A stretch of 64,000 nucleotides of DNA from a virus, in IMG/VR virus record IMGVR_UViG_3300032307_000622, positions 1 to 64,000 of that record; one strand, written 5' to 3'. Positions 7,770 through 15,797 of this stretch are shown piece by piece. Positions within the stretch are counted from its first letter, which is position 1. Each line of letters opens with the position of its first letter. Under the pieces are notes generated by a model. The model was not told the DNA's origin. It ran no database searches and saw nothing but the letters and a program-made list of their open reading frames with translations. Position numbers and translations under genes: made by a program.

Positions 7770-9188
7770 GTGAAAATATTTGGCTTTAACGAAACCTCGC
7801 ACGATGCCGCTTTAGCAGTCATTGAAAATGGCAATATTTTATTTGCTGGTCATGCAGAAAGATATAGCAAAGTAAAGAATGACTGGTATACGAATAAAGG
7901 ACTTTGGCTAAATGCTTTGCGGTTTGGAAATCCCTACGTTATTGCCTATTACGAAAAGCCATATCTTAAAAAGCTTAGACTCTCTTTAAGAGGCGGAGCC
8001 TCTGACTGGAAACCAACACACCCTTATGAAAAAAGTTTTAAGCACCACTATTCGCATGCTGCAGCAGGCTACTACACAAGTCCATTTGACAAGGCAGCAA
8101 TTGTTGTAATAGATGCAATTGGAGAATTTTCAACATCGACTGTTTGGTCTGGAAATGGTGAAAAGATTAAGCTTGTAAAACAGTTTAACTATCCATTGAG
8201 TTTTGGGCTGTTCTACTCAGCGTTTACAGAGCTTATTGGGCTAAAGCCAAATGAGCACGAATATATTCTTATGGGGATGGCAGGCTACGGAAATCACTCA
8301 CGGTACTACAGAAAGATCAAAGAATACTTTCCTAGCATAAATGAACAGAAATATAACTTTCATCAGGGCATTGTTGACTGGGATGAACCAATTGATGACC
8401 AGGCAAAGTTTGACATTGCAGCAGCTGTACAAAAAATTTATGAAATAAGATTGCAAGAGTTTATGTGTGAAGTAAAAACAAAATGGCTCCCAGAATATGA
8501 CAATTTAGTATTTATGGGAGGCTGTGCACTAAATGCCTCTGCAAACACAAAGCTGTGGAAGATTTTTAAAGATATCTGGATTATGCCAAATCCAGGAGAT
8601 GCTGGTTCATCACTTGGTGCAGCACTGGCCTTGTATGGCAAGCATGCTAAGTGGGAGGGTCCATACCTTGGATATGATTTGGGTGGAGATTACCCAGTAG
8701 AAAAAATTTTTAATGAAATAATGAAGAACAAGGTTGCTGCTGTAGCTACTGGTAGAGCAGAGTTTGGTCCACGTGCTCTTGGGAATAGAAGTATTCTGGC
8801 AGATCCAAGAGATCCTGAGATCAAAGATAAAGTAAATAGAATTAAAAAGCGTGAACTCTTTAGGCCATTTGCTCCAGTTGTAATGGCTGAACATGCATCT
8901 GAGTGGTTTGATATGGACTATGAATCTCCTTATATGCAGTATACCCCAAAGTGTTTAAAGCCTGAGCTGATCCCATCAGTGGTTCATATTGATGGAACCT
9001 CTAGGGTTCAAACGGTAACAAGAGAGCAGCATCCTGGATTATATGCAGTATTAGAAAAATTTTACAAGGCAACTGGCGTACCAATACTACTAAATACAAG
9101 CCTTAATATCAAGGGGCAGCCACTTTTAAATGATGAACGTGATATCATTGAGTGGGAACAGACATACAGAACAAAAATTATTCGATAG
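7770..9188 (+). CDS. Carbamoyltransferase, NodU/CmcH/TobZ family
   Basis: GTG follows the previous stop directly. 472 aa, slightly shorter than usual. The N-terminal Kae1-like domain starts KIFGFNETSHDAALAV and has HHYSHAAAGYY (92-102), carrying the metal-binding histidines. The C-terminal YrdC-like part has the signature GRAEFGPRALGNRSILADPR near 327-346 and NTSLNIKGQPL near 448. The family transfers carbamoyl from carbamoyl phosphate, via carbamoyl-adenylate, to a hydroxyl of a sugar or antibiotic. Here the acceptor could be the sugar put on by the upstream glycosyltransferase. Confidence 0.9.
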   Translation: MKIFGFNETSHDAALAVIENGNILFAGHAERYSKVKNDWYTNKGLWLNALRFGNPYVIAYYEKPYLKKLRLSLRGGASDWKPTHPYEKSFKHHYSHAAAGYYTSPFDKAAIVVIDAIGEFSTSTVWSGNGEKIKLVKQFNYPLSFGLFYSAFTELIGLKPNEHEYILMGMAGYGNHSRYYRKIKEYFPSINEQKYNFHQGIVDWDEPIDDQAKFDIAAAVQKIYEIRLQEFMCEVKTKWLPEYDNLVFMGGCALNASANTKLWKIFKDIWIMPNPGDAGSSLGAALALYGKHAKWEGPYLGYDLGGDYPVEKIFNEIMKNKVAAVATGRAEFGPRALGNRSILADPRDPEIKDKVNRIKKRELFRPFAPVVMAEHASEWFDMDYESPYMQYTPKCLKPELIPSVVHIDGTSRVQTVTREQHPGLYAVLEKFYKATGVPILLNTSLNIKGQPLLNDERDIIEWEQTYRTKIIR

Positions 9189-9199
9189 GAGAACGGCTA

Positions 9200-9844
9200 A
9201 TGGAATACGAAATACTAGATTTGGGACTAGTTTATTATAAAAATGCAATACCAAGCCCACAATTCATAATAGATACTGTCAACAGTGTAGATAACAGATT
9301 TTTGAATGGTGAACACGGAGACAATTACACTAGCGTTAAGCCATGGACTGCCTGGACCTATGGAGACACAACATTTAATTGGCAAAAGTTTTTTCCAGAA
9401 TCAAAGAATATCAGACCTGATGACTACTATGCGGAAGAAATGAAGTCTGTTTCAGACATGCTGTATTCATCACTAGATGCCGCTTTTGACCACTACTCAA
9501 ATACCATATACCCATTTGCAGCAAAAAATATTAAAAGTCGTGAACAAAGCATTCATCTATTAAAGTATGAGGAAGGCGGACACCTTCCAGCACACCAAGA
9601 TCAGGGAGTCAGTAGCCGTGTCCTGTCTACCGTAATGTATCTTAATGACAACTATGAAGGCGGAGAGATTGAATTTAGGCAATCTAATGTTAAAATAAAG
9701 CCAGAGGCTGGAAGCATTATATTCTTCCCATCTAACTTTTTGTACGTACATGAGGTGTACGCAATAACAAAGGGGGCAAGATATTCTATGCCACACTGGT
9801 ACCACAATATGACCAATTTTATCCACTCAAATGGGGACGAATAG
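9200..9844 (+). CDS. Fe(II)/2OG oxygenase, prolyl-4-hydroxylase type (II)
   Basis: The start ATG 9200 follows AGGAG by 8 nt; an upstream in-frame ATG at 9152 lies inside the carbamoyltransferase gene. 214 aa. His132-x-Asp134 (AHQD), His184 (YVHEV) and Arg194 give the complete 2OG site. LSTVMYLNDNYEGGEIEF and IIFFPSNFLY are P4H core strands. It closes the operon that begins at 3472. Confidence 0.9.
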   Translation: MEYEILDLGLVYYKNAIPSPQFIIDTVNSVDNRFLNGEHGDNYTSVKPWTAWTYGDTTFNWQKFFPESKNIRPDDYYAEEMKSVSDMLYSSLDAAFDHYSNTIYPFAAKNIKSREQSIHLLKYEEGGHLPAHQDQGVSSRVLSTVMYLNDNYEGGEIEFRQSNVKIKPEAGSIIFFPSNFLYVHEVYAITKGARYSMPHWYHNMTNFIHSNGDE

Positions 9845-9890
9845 TGGTATAATAATCTTGCCAATATAACTTGTGTAAGGGGTTGATAAA

Positions 9891-10547
9891 ATGGCAAAAG
9901 CACAATACCCAATTGATGGAAAAAAGGGCAAGGCTTGGAAGATTACAAGTCCGTTCGGATGGAGGGTACATCCCATCGAAAAAATCAAAAAGCATCATAA
10001 CGGCGATGACATCTGGGGACCTAACCCAAAGATCTATATTGAAGCATGGCATGATGGAACTGTTGTTTATGCAGGACCATCAAAACTAAAGAATGCCGAT
10101 GGCTCTCTAGGAGGCATTGGTTACTACGTAGATATTCGTTCTAAGATTAATGGCAAGTGGTATGTAACTCGTTCTGGCCACATGGAAAAGGGTAGCCTAA
10201 AGGTTAAGACTGGGCAAAAGGTTGAGGCTGGAACTATCCTAGGAATTATGGGAAACACTGGGGCTTCAGCTGGAAGGCATTTGCACTTTGAAATTGTTGA
10301 AGGCAAGGTTCACCGCTGGGATCTAAACGGTAAAGGGTTTGTTAGCCCTATTGCCTTTGTTGAAGCTGTAATGGCTTGGGAAAAGCTAAAGGATTCTGCT
10401 AAAGATGAAACTCCAGACGATGGTGTTCTTAATGATACTCCTCCAAGCTTAGATGTTTCTAGTCTTGCTGCTAAGAAAAAACCAGGAAAGGGCACAAAAT
10501 TAGTAAACCCAGTCCCTGGTTTTGGTGGCAAAAAGAAAAAAAGCTAG
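9891..10547 (+). CDS. M23 peptidoglycan endopeptidase A (endolysin)
   Basis: 218 aa, no signal peptide, so release would need a holin. FGWRVHPI...HHNGDDI carries the first zinc His/Asp pair and HLHFE the last His. Residues 1-150 form the lysostaphin-like domain, followed by a Lys-rich tail (AAKKKPGKGTK, GGKKKKS) that could bind the anionic wall. TATAAT at 9848-9853 precedes a leader of about 30 nt with RBS AGGGG. Its first 30 residues closely parallel endopeptidase B, so the two are tandem paralogues. Confidence 0.92.
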   Translation: MAKAQYPIDGKKGKAWKITSPFGWRVHPIEKIKKHHNGDDIWGPNPKIYIEAWHDGTVVYAGPSKLKNADGSLGGIGYYVDIRSKINGKWYVTRSGHMEKGSLKVKTGQKVEAGTILGIMGNTGASAGRHLHFEIVEGKVHRWDLNGKGFVSPIAFVEAVMAWEKLKDSAKDETPDDGVLNDTPPSLDVSSLAAKKKPGKGTKLVNPVPGFGGKKKKS

Positions 10548-10595
10548 CTTTATTTTATTTAAGTCTTCTGCTATAATTGTACCTGGAGGTGCGTT

Positions 10596-11363
10596 ATGGC
10601 TAAAGCACAATTTCCCATTGATGGGGTTCCAGGCAAGGACTGGAAGGTAACAAGTAAAATGGGCTGGAGAGTTCATCCAGTTAAAAAAACTAAGAAGCAT
10701 CACAATGGTACAGACATCATTGGAAAAGGCAGCAAAGTTTTTATTGAATCAGCGTTTGACGGTAAAGTAACATATGCTGGACCATCAAAGACTAAAAATT
10801 CTGATGGAGAGCCAAGTGGATTTGGCTATTACGTAAAAGTTACAAGCAAGATTAATGGAGAATGGTATAGCCATCTTTATGCTCATCTTGCCAAAGGATC
10901 TCTTCAGGTAAAAACTGGAGATAAGATTGAAGCTGGAAAAGTTCTTGGAGTGATGGGGACTAGTGGTATGAGCACTGGTGTTCATTTGCACTGGGAGATT
11001 TGGAAGGGTAGCCAGCACGGTTGGTCAGACAATGGTAAGGGATTTGTTGAACCAATTGAGTTTACAAAGTCTGTTATTGCTTCTCAAAAGGCAGCAGGAT
11101 TTGCTAACGAAGCAACTCCAGAAGATGCCCCAGCTGAAATTATAAAGGTTGAAGCAGCACCAAAACCAGCAGCAAAGCCAGCAGTAAAAAAGGCACCAGC
11201 TGCTAAGCCAGTAGCAAAGCAAAAGTCACACAAGGTAGTGTCTGGAGACACCCTAAGCAAGATTGCTGCAAAAAATGGCACTACAGTAGCCGCTTTGACA
11301 AAGTTAAATAACATTAAGAATGCTAATTCTATTAGTGTGGGACAGGTAATAAAGCTACCATAA
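10596..11363 (+). CDS. M23 endopeptidase B with LysM domain
   Basis: 255 aa. M23 domain (MGWRVHPV, HHNGTDI, YSHLYAHLAKG, HLHWE) in residues 1-155, an Ala/Pro/Lys linker (about 170-205), then one C-terminal LysM repeat (HKVVSGDTLSKIAAKNG to SVGQVIKLP) that binds GlcNAc polymers in peptidoglycan. RBS is CTGGAGGTGCGTT, with TATAAT at 10572-10577. It differs from its neighbour mainly by having a specific wall-binding module. Confidence 0.94.
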   Translation: MAKAQFPIDGVPGKDWKVTSKMGWRVHPVKKTKKHHNGTDIIGKGSKVFIESAFDGKVTYAGPSKTKNSDGEPSGFGYYVKVTSKINGEWYSHLYAHLAKGSLQVKTGDKIEAGKVLGVMGTSGMSTGVHLHWEIWKGSQHGWSDNGKGFVEPIEFTKSVIASQKAAGFANEATPEDAPAEIIKVEAAPKPAAKPAVKKAPAAKPVAKQKSHKVVSGDTLSKIAAKNGTTVAALTKLNNIKNANSISVGQVIKLP

Positions 11364-11539
11364 TGGCAACTTACGAGTATAAGTGTAAGCTTTGCGATGC
11401 CTCTATAACAATCTCTAGAGGCATTGCTGACAAGGAAGAAATTCCTAAATGTTTAGCTTGCAATATTGACTATAGTAGGGTATACTCTTCTTTAGGAGTT
11501 ACCTTTAAGGGTAGCGGATTTTACAGCACAGACAAATAG
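11363..11539 (+). CDS. FmdB-type zinc ribbon protein (58 aa)
   Basis: Starts with TAATG overlap. MATYEYKCKLCD and a second pair CLAC form a CxxC...CxxC zinc ribbon, and VTFKGSGFYSTD is the family's hallmark C-terminus. FmdB proteins are common in actinobacteria and often regulatory. The substrate or DNA target is unknown. Confidence 0.88.
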   Translation: MATYEYKCKLCDASITISRGIADKEEIPKCLACNIDYSRVYSSLGVTFKGSGFYSTDK

Positions 11540-11548
11540 GAGCAACGC

Positions 11549-11788
11549 ATGCAAGACGTTGTAGAGCAACAGTGGACGCTAACAGCTAACGATAGATGTG
11601 ACTATGGGTGTTCTGCCCAAGCCTACGTAAAAGCTACTGGAGTTACTGGAGATCTTTTATTCTGTTCTCACCACTATGAAAAAATCATGAATGATCCTGT
11701 TGGATATGAAAAAATGATGAATTTCGCATATGAGTTCTTGGATGAGAGAGAAAGACTCATTGAAAATAGATTGGTCGGAGAAAATTGA
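11549..11788 (+). CDS. DUF7455-like small protein (79 aa)
   Basis: The stretch TLTANDRCDYGCSAQAYVKA and LLFCSHHYEK matches the actinobacterial DUF7455 pattern (AADRCDxCxAQAYVR...LLFCAHH). Cys and His residues suggest metal binding. Function is unknown. RBS is AGGAGCAACGC. Confidence 0.8.
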   Translation: MQDVVEQQWTLTANDRCDYGCSAQAYVKATGVTGDLLFCSHHYEKIMNDPVGYEKMMNFAYEFLDERERLIENRLVGEN

Positions 11789-12543
11789 TTATTCAGATTA
11801 TTGGTCTACCAGGCAGCGGTAAGACCACATTGGCAAAAGCATTGCTAGAAAAGATAGATGCAATACACTTAAATGCTGATGAAGTCAGAGCAACCATAAA
11901 CTCTGACCTTGGTTTTAATATTGATGACAGAATTGAAAATGCCAGAAGGCTTGGAGCAATGGCAGAGCTGCTCTCTGCTCAGGGTAGAACTGTTATTGTT
12001 GACTTTGTTTGTCCAACAGTAGAAACAAGAAAGGCCTTTGGCTATAGTGACTTTTTAATTTGGATGGATAGAATCGACAAGGGTAGATTTGAAGATACCA
12101 ATTCTATTTGGCAAAATCCAGCAGTATGTGATCTTAGAATTAAAGATGGTCTTACAATTGATGAAGAGGTTGCCTTAGTAATTAAAGAAGCAGAGCTGTT
12201 TGATTGGTCTGCACCTACGACCCTACAGCTTGGTAGATATCAGCCATGGCACGAAGGTCACCAAGCCTTAAAGGATGAGGCACATAAGCGAACAGAACAA
12301 GTTTTAGTTGGAGTAAGGAATACATATGGGACTTCGGAAAAAGATCCGCTCACTTATGAAGAAGTTGAACGATATATATATCAGAATAGCGAAGAACGAG
12401 TGGGGACCTTAGTTCTCAGGCTACCCAACATTACCAATATTGTTTATGGTAGAGATGTTGGATATAAAATTGAGCACATAGATCTTCCGCCAGAAATTCA
12501 AGCTATTTCTGCCACACAAAAAAGGAAAGAACTTGGAATCTAG
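11785..12543 (+). CDS. APS-kinase-like / nucleotidylyltransferase fusion
   Basis: TTG start overlaps the previous stop (TTGA). Residues 1-140 form a P-loop kinase close to adenylylsulfate kinase (CysC): GLPGSGKTTLAKAL at 7-20, LNADEVR, IVDFVCPT. Residues 148-252 form a HxGH nucleotidylyltransferase: GRYQPWHEGH, VRNTYGTSEKDPLT and the closing ISATQKRKEL (ISxTxxR-like). Kinase then transferase is the reverse order of NadR. It could make PAPS for the sulfotransferase at 25233, or an NAD-like or activated-sugar cofactor. Domain identities are good; substrates are inferred. Confidence 0.75.
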   Translation: MIIQIIGLPGSGKTTLAKALLEKIDAIHLNADEVRATINSDLGFNIDDRIENARRLGAMAELLSAQGRTVIVDFVCPTVETRKAFGYSDFLIWMDRIDKGRFEDTNSIWQNPAVCDLRIKDGLTIDEEVALVIKEAELFDWSAPTTLQLGRYQPWHEGHQALKDEAHKRTEQVLVGVRNTYGTSEKDPLTYEEVERYIYQNSEERVGTLVLRLPNITNIVYGRDVGYKIEHIDLPPEIQAISATQKRKELGI

Positions 12544-12736
12544 TCTAAGATCAATAACAAAAGCATTAACTTATAGGTTTTGGCAAAGTGCCAACACCTT
12601 CTTGATATCTTTAATAGTTACTGGTAAAATAGAAATGGCTGCAGCTATTGTAAGCATAGAAGTTATAATCAAGATAGTGGTTTATTTCTGGCATGAAAGA
12701 ATCTGGAGCAAGATTAGATGGGGACTGAAAAAATGA
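12533..12736 (+). CDS. DUF2061-type membrane protein (67 aa)
   Basis: TTG start overlaps the previous gene by 11 bases. RSITKALTYRFWQS, TFLISLIVTGK and YFWHERIW are the DUF2061 signatures, with two membrane helices. A second, more distant copy lies at 29039. The next gene overlaps it by ATGA, so the three genes are translationally coupled. Confidence 0.85.
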   Translation: MESSLRSITKALTYRFWQSANTFLISLIVTGKIEMAAAIVSIEVIIKIVVYFWHERIWSKIRWGLKK

Positions 12737-13239
12737 TTATTCAAATGTTCGGCATGGATGCTTATGCCAGAAAAGAGATCGGAACAGCTCTCGCATCAGA
12801 GCTTGACGCTTGGTACTTGGCAAGCACAGACCTTCCAATGGGTCACACACAGCCTCAGCAGGCACGTTGGCTACGTGTAGTGTCTAAAGTATTTGATAGA
12901 AACTATCATGGTGACATTATTACTAGTGGGTACTTTGCTACAGCTGAAGCTAGAGAGCAATACAAGATTGAGCCTGGACGCAAGATGCCAGACTTAGCGA
13001 TTTATGTAGATACTGTTCCACACGAAGACTTCGATAAAATTCCAGGGTACGTTGAGCGAAAGATTCAGCTTGTAGACAACCACAGTGGAGAAGAATTCCA
13101 GGAACTGAATTACTGGGAAGAGCCAGATCCTAGCGAATATGATATTCATATCACATCTCTTGGAACAGAGGATAACAACTCAGTAGAGTATTGGGTTGAT
13201 GTTATACTAAAAAGAATAAAGGAGCTTAGAAGTGTTTGA
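12733..13239 (+). CDS. Degenerate APS-kinase-like paralogue
   Basis: ATG overlaps the upstream stop (ATGA). 168 aa. Its start MIIQMFGMDAYARKEIGTAL lines up with MIIQIIGLPGSGKTTLAKAL of the gene at 11785, but the Walker A GSGKTT is replaced by DAYARKE. The strand-helix pattern continues (DIITSGYFATAEAREQY, LAIYVDTVPHEDF). It looks like a kinase fold without a normal P-loop, perhaps a regulatory partner of the fusion enzyme. Confidence 0.65.
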   Translation: MIIQMFGMDAYARKEIGTALASELDAWYLASTDLPMGHTQPQQARWLRVVSKVFDRNYHGDIITSGYFATAEAREQYKIEPGRKMPDLAIYVDTVPHEDFDKIPGYVERKIQLVDNHSGEEFQELNYWEEPDPSEYDIHITSLGTEDNNSVEYWVDVILKRIKELRSV

Positions 13240-13639
13240 GTATTATGTAAAAAATGTTATTAAGGTTGTTGATGGTGACACAATTGACGTTGTTATTGAT
13301 CTAGGTTTTGATATTAGCTTTACCTCACGTGTTCGTCTTGCTGGCATTGATACCCCAGAGTCTCGTACAACAGACAAGAAGGAAAAGGCCCTTGGTCTAG
13401 AGTCAAAGAAGTATCTTGAGACTAGGATTAAGGCAGCCAAGAATATTGTTATTAAGACTGAAAAAATGGACTCATCTGAAAAGTATGGACGTATTCTAGG
13501 ATGGTTATATCTTGATGGCGATGGCAACTCAGTCAACCATGAGATGATTGAAAAGGGTTATGCTTGGGGATATCTTGGAGACACCAAGGTAAAAGATTTT
13601 GATGCACTTGCAAAAGCAAGAGAAAAACACTCTAAGTAA
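13232..13639 (+). CDS. Thermonuclease-like (SNase) nuclease
   Basis: GTG start with RBS AAAGGAG. 135 aa. IKVVDGDTIDVVID, VRLAGIDTPES, EKYGRILGWLYLDGD and MIEKGYAWGY follow the staphylococcal nuclease fold with the Asp, Glu and Arg active-site set. There is no signal peptide. A role in host DNA or RNA degradation is probable. Confidence 0.9.
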   Translation: MFEYYVKNVIKVVDGDTIDVVIDLGFDISFTSRVRLAGIDTPESRTTDKKEKALGLESKKYLETRIKAAKNIVIKTEKMDSSEKYGRILGWLYLDGDGNSVNHEMIEKGYAWGYLGDTKVKDFDALAKAREKHSK

Positions 13640-13665
13640 TTTAACTAAAGTAGTATAATCTTATC

Positions 13666-14097
13666 ATGGAATTCTTGCTTGGATTTTTTATTGGGGCTAC
13701 CCTGGTTGTGTTGTCCTATAGGTTTGTGATTAAAAACAGCCTAAATGTAGATAAAAAAATTAAAGTGAGATACTGTCAAAGCCATATAGTCGAAATATTG
13801 CGACCGCTTGGCCTTATGCCCCATGCTACTCCTAAAAGGGCTAAAAAGACCCAATCATCCGATTACGAAGATTCTCAATCAGTTCGTGTAGTTATGGTAG
13901 ATGGCCAGGCTTACTGGATTAGAGACAATGTATTCTACACTGCTGATATAGATGAAAACTACTTAATCAATAATGATTCAACAAGAAGGGTTGACACAAT
14001 GGGTATGGATAAGGTACAATTGGAGAAAATAATGATTATTGTAGACAAGCTCACGGAAGGGGAAAACCATGATGATCGCAATTCAAGGAACACGTAA
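13666..14097 (+). CDS. Membrane-anchored hypothetical protein (143 aa)
   Basis: TATAAT (13654-13659) ends exactly 6 nt before the ATG, so the mRNA is predicted leaderless. One N-terminal helix (LLGFFIGATLVVLSYRF) anchors a soluble domain with VVMVDGQAYWIRDNVFYTADI. Function not recognised. Confidence 0.75.
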   Translation: MEFLLGFFIGATLVVLSYRFVIKNSLNVDKKIKVRYCQSHIVEILRPLGLMPHATPKRAKKTQSSDYEDSQSVRVVMVDGQAYWIRDNVFYTADIDENYLINNDSTRRVDTMGMDKVQLEKIMIIVDKLTEGENHDDRNSRNT

Positions 14098-14419
14098 TTT
14101 TGAAGATTACAATGTTTTCCTAAGAGCTATGGGAACAGCCATGTCAACCATGGATTCTGAAGACACAGAAATTAGTATCTTTTCTGCAGGACCTTTTAAA
14201 GTTAATGCAATGGCAATAGAGTTTGCAAACATTTCTGAAAGAAGTCTGAAGGCAAGGGGAAAAAAGATCAAGGTCGTAAAGGTACCACCTTCCTGGATTG
14301 AACAAAACATTCACAGTATTGATTATTTTGCATTTTTTAGTAAGCCAAAAGAAACTGTTTCTAGTTTAGTAGATTTAGCAGATGCTAAAGATGTAGAGGT
14401 TGGTGTATATAGATACTAA
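14069..14419 (+). CDS. SLOG/YpsA-like small Rossmann protein
   Basis: 116 aa, overlapping the previous gene by 29 bases with RBS GGAAGGGG. The N-terminus IAIQGTRNFEDYNVFLRAM and the later ISIFSAGPFKVN and VVKVPPSW fit the GSRxFxD pattern of SLOG (DUF2493-like) nucleotide-binding proteins. The ligand is unknown. The family match is moderate. Confidence 0.6.
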   Translation: MMIAIQGTRNFEDYNVFLRAMGTAMSTMDSEDTEISIFSAGPFKVNAMAIEFANISERSLKARGKKIKVVKVPPSWIEQNIHSIDYFAFFSKPKETVSSLVDLADAKDVEVGVYRY

Positions 14420-14433
14420 TTCTTGTATCTATA
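14408..14433 (+). terminator. Hairpin around a stop codon
   Basis: TATAGATAC and GTATCTATA form a 9-bp stem, and the TAA stop of the preceding gene is in the loop. There is no U-tract, so it may protect the 3' end or attenuate rather than terminate. Confidence 0.4.
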
Positions 14434-14459
14434 TTAGTAAAAGCAATAGGGGTGTGATT

Positions 14460-14669
14460 ATGCTAATTAATTCACTTGAAAAAATGGAGACCATTGTAGA
14501 AAACAATAAGGCTCTCTCTTGGGATGGTTGGACAGTTGTTGAAAACAATTTCAAGGAAAATGGTGTCGTATCTAAAGACGGTGCCTACGTTAATAACAGA
14601 TGGATTGTACAGAAACGATACGAAGCTACTGTTGACGGCTGGGAGATACCAGATAAGTTTATGAGGTAG
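14460..14669 (+). CDS. Hypothetical protein (69 aa)
   Basis: ATG 14460 follows AGGGGTGTGATT; the frame upstream runs back through the hairpin and is not used. Contains WDGWTVVENNFKENG. No known domain. Confidence 0.7.
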   Translation: MLINSLEKMETIVENNKALSWDGWTVVENNFKENGVVSKDGAYVNNRWIVQKRYEATVDGWEIPDKFMR

Positions 14670-14671
14670 CC

Positions 14672-14953
14672 GTGAAAAACGAATGGAAAGATCACGGCTC
14701 TTGTCGTAACTATGACACAAACTTCTTTTTTGATAAATATGAAGAAAGTGTTACCCTAAGACCTGCAATTGATCAACTCTGTAACTCCTGTCCAGTAGTA
14801 AGGCAATGCTTTGCTATAGGAATTTCCCAAAAAGAGTGGGGAGTCTGGGGCGGAGTTTATCTTGAAAATGGAGAGATATCTAGAGAGTTTAACAGACATC
14901 GAACCAAGGTTGAGTGGGCTGAAAAATGGAAAAACTTAACGATGGATAACTAA
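14672..14953 (+). CDS. whiB-like: WhiB-family Fe-S transcription factor
   Basis: GTG start. 93 aa. Four Cys at 11, 37, 40 and 46 (C-x25-C-x2-C-x5-C) ligate a [4Fe-4S] cluster. GVWGG (57-61) is the WhiB turn, followed by a basic C-terminus. WhiB proteins are restricted to actinobacteria and their phages and bind the primary sigma factor. This copy could redirect host transcription. Confidence 0.93.
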   Translation: MKNEWKDHGSCRNYDTNFFFDKYEESVTLRPAIDQLCNSCPVVRQCFAIGISQKEWGVWGGVYLENGEISREFNRHRTKVEWAEKWKNLTMDN

Positions 14954-15189
14954 TGTATACAGATGCAATGAAGATGGCTTTTCACTCAATTACTCCCCCT
15001 AAAAATTTTGGGGTTCAGTTAGTTGACAATGAGCATTTTATTAGCGTAAGGGCCAAAGAGGATGCCTTTCTAAGACTTTCTGATCAGGAGAAAAGATACG
15101 CAGTGGAATATATGGTTAGGGTTAAAAAGGCTTTAGAAGACAATGGAGCTATCGTATTACTGGTTAGAGAGGGTGGGGCAGAGCTATGA
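14953..15189 (+). CDS. Hypothetical protein (78 aa)
   Basis: TAATG overlap with whiB. Mixed alpha/beta sequence (NFGVQLVDNEHFISVRAKEDAFLRL). Not recognised; tightly packed between whiB and a membrane protein. Confidence 0.7.
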   Translation: MYTDAMKMAFHSITPPKNFGVQLVDNEHFISVRAKEDAFLRLSDQEKRYAVEYMVRVKKALEDNGAIVLLVREGGAEL

Positions 15190-15584
15190 TTCTTGACACC
15201 ATAGCAGTAGCTATACCTTCTTTAATTTGCGTACTTTTGGTAGTAACAGTCTTACAACAAAGAAAGGCTGAGAAAGAGCTTTTAGAAAAGTATGTGAGGG
15301 CTGAAATTGAAAAGTCTGTGGTTTTAGAAAAATTAAGAGATGCCCTAACAGAAATTGAAGCCAAGGGCGTTGAGGAATCTGATGGCTTTTTAAAGTTTAT
15401 ATCTGAATCTCGTGACTGGGCCTTTAAATACATTGAGGATGTCCAGGAAGCTCTTTCAGAGTTTGATGCAAAGGTGTCTCCTTATTTTGCTAATAAAATA
15501 GCTTCTGATCAAGAGGCCATAATTGCTATCAAAAAGGAATATGAGAAGTTAAAGCAAATGCTTCCAAATGATGTGGTAAACTAA
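15186..15584 (+). CDS. Membrane-anchored coiled-coil protein (132 aa)
   Basis: ATGA overlap with the previous gene. One N-terminal transmembrane helix (about residues 6-22), then long charged helices (RKAEKELLEKYVRAEIEKS...). Possibly a lysis spanin-like or scaffolding role; nothing specific. Confidence 0.7.
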   Translation: MILDTIAVAIPSLICVLLVVTVLQQRKAEKELLEKYVRAEIEKSVVLEKLRDALTEIEAKGVEESDGFLKFISESRDWAFKYIEDVQEALSEFDAKVSPYFANKIASDQEAIIAIKKEYEKLKQMLPNDVVN

Positions 15585-15612
15585 TCTTTGGCCATTGGGC
15601 TGTGGAGGAAAA

Positions 15613-15783
15613 ATGTTTTCAATTAAAGATTATGCTGAAACGGACACATATAATTATAAGGTTTGCCAAATTTCTTATTGTGAGGAAGAGGCAACAGAGA
15701 TTTATGAAGACGAGACAAAGGTTATCGATGTCTGCGATCATCATGATAAAATCCTTAATGCCAACAAGTGGACATTATGGTAA
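15613..15783 (+). CDS. Small Cys/His-rich protein (56 aa)
   Basis: ATG 15613 follows GGAGGAAAA. CQISYCEEEATEIY and VCDHHDKIL resemble the Cys/His arrangement of the DUF7455-like gene at 11549 (C..C.....CxHH), so it may be a divergent relative with a metal site. Confidence 0.65.
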   Translation: MFSIKDYAETDTYNYKVCQISYCEEEATEIYEDETKVIDVCDHHDKILNANKWTLW

Positions 15784-15797
15784 CGAAAGGCAAAAAA

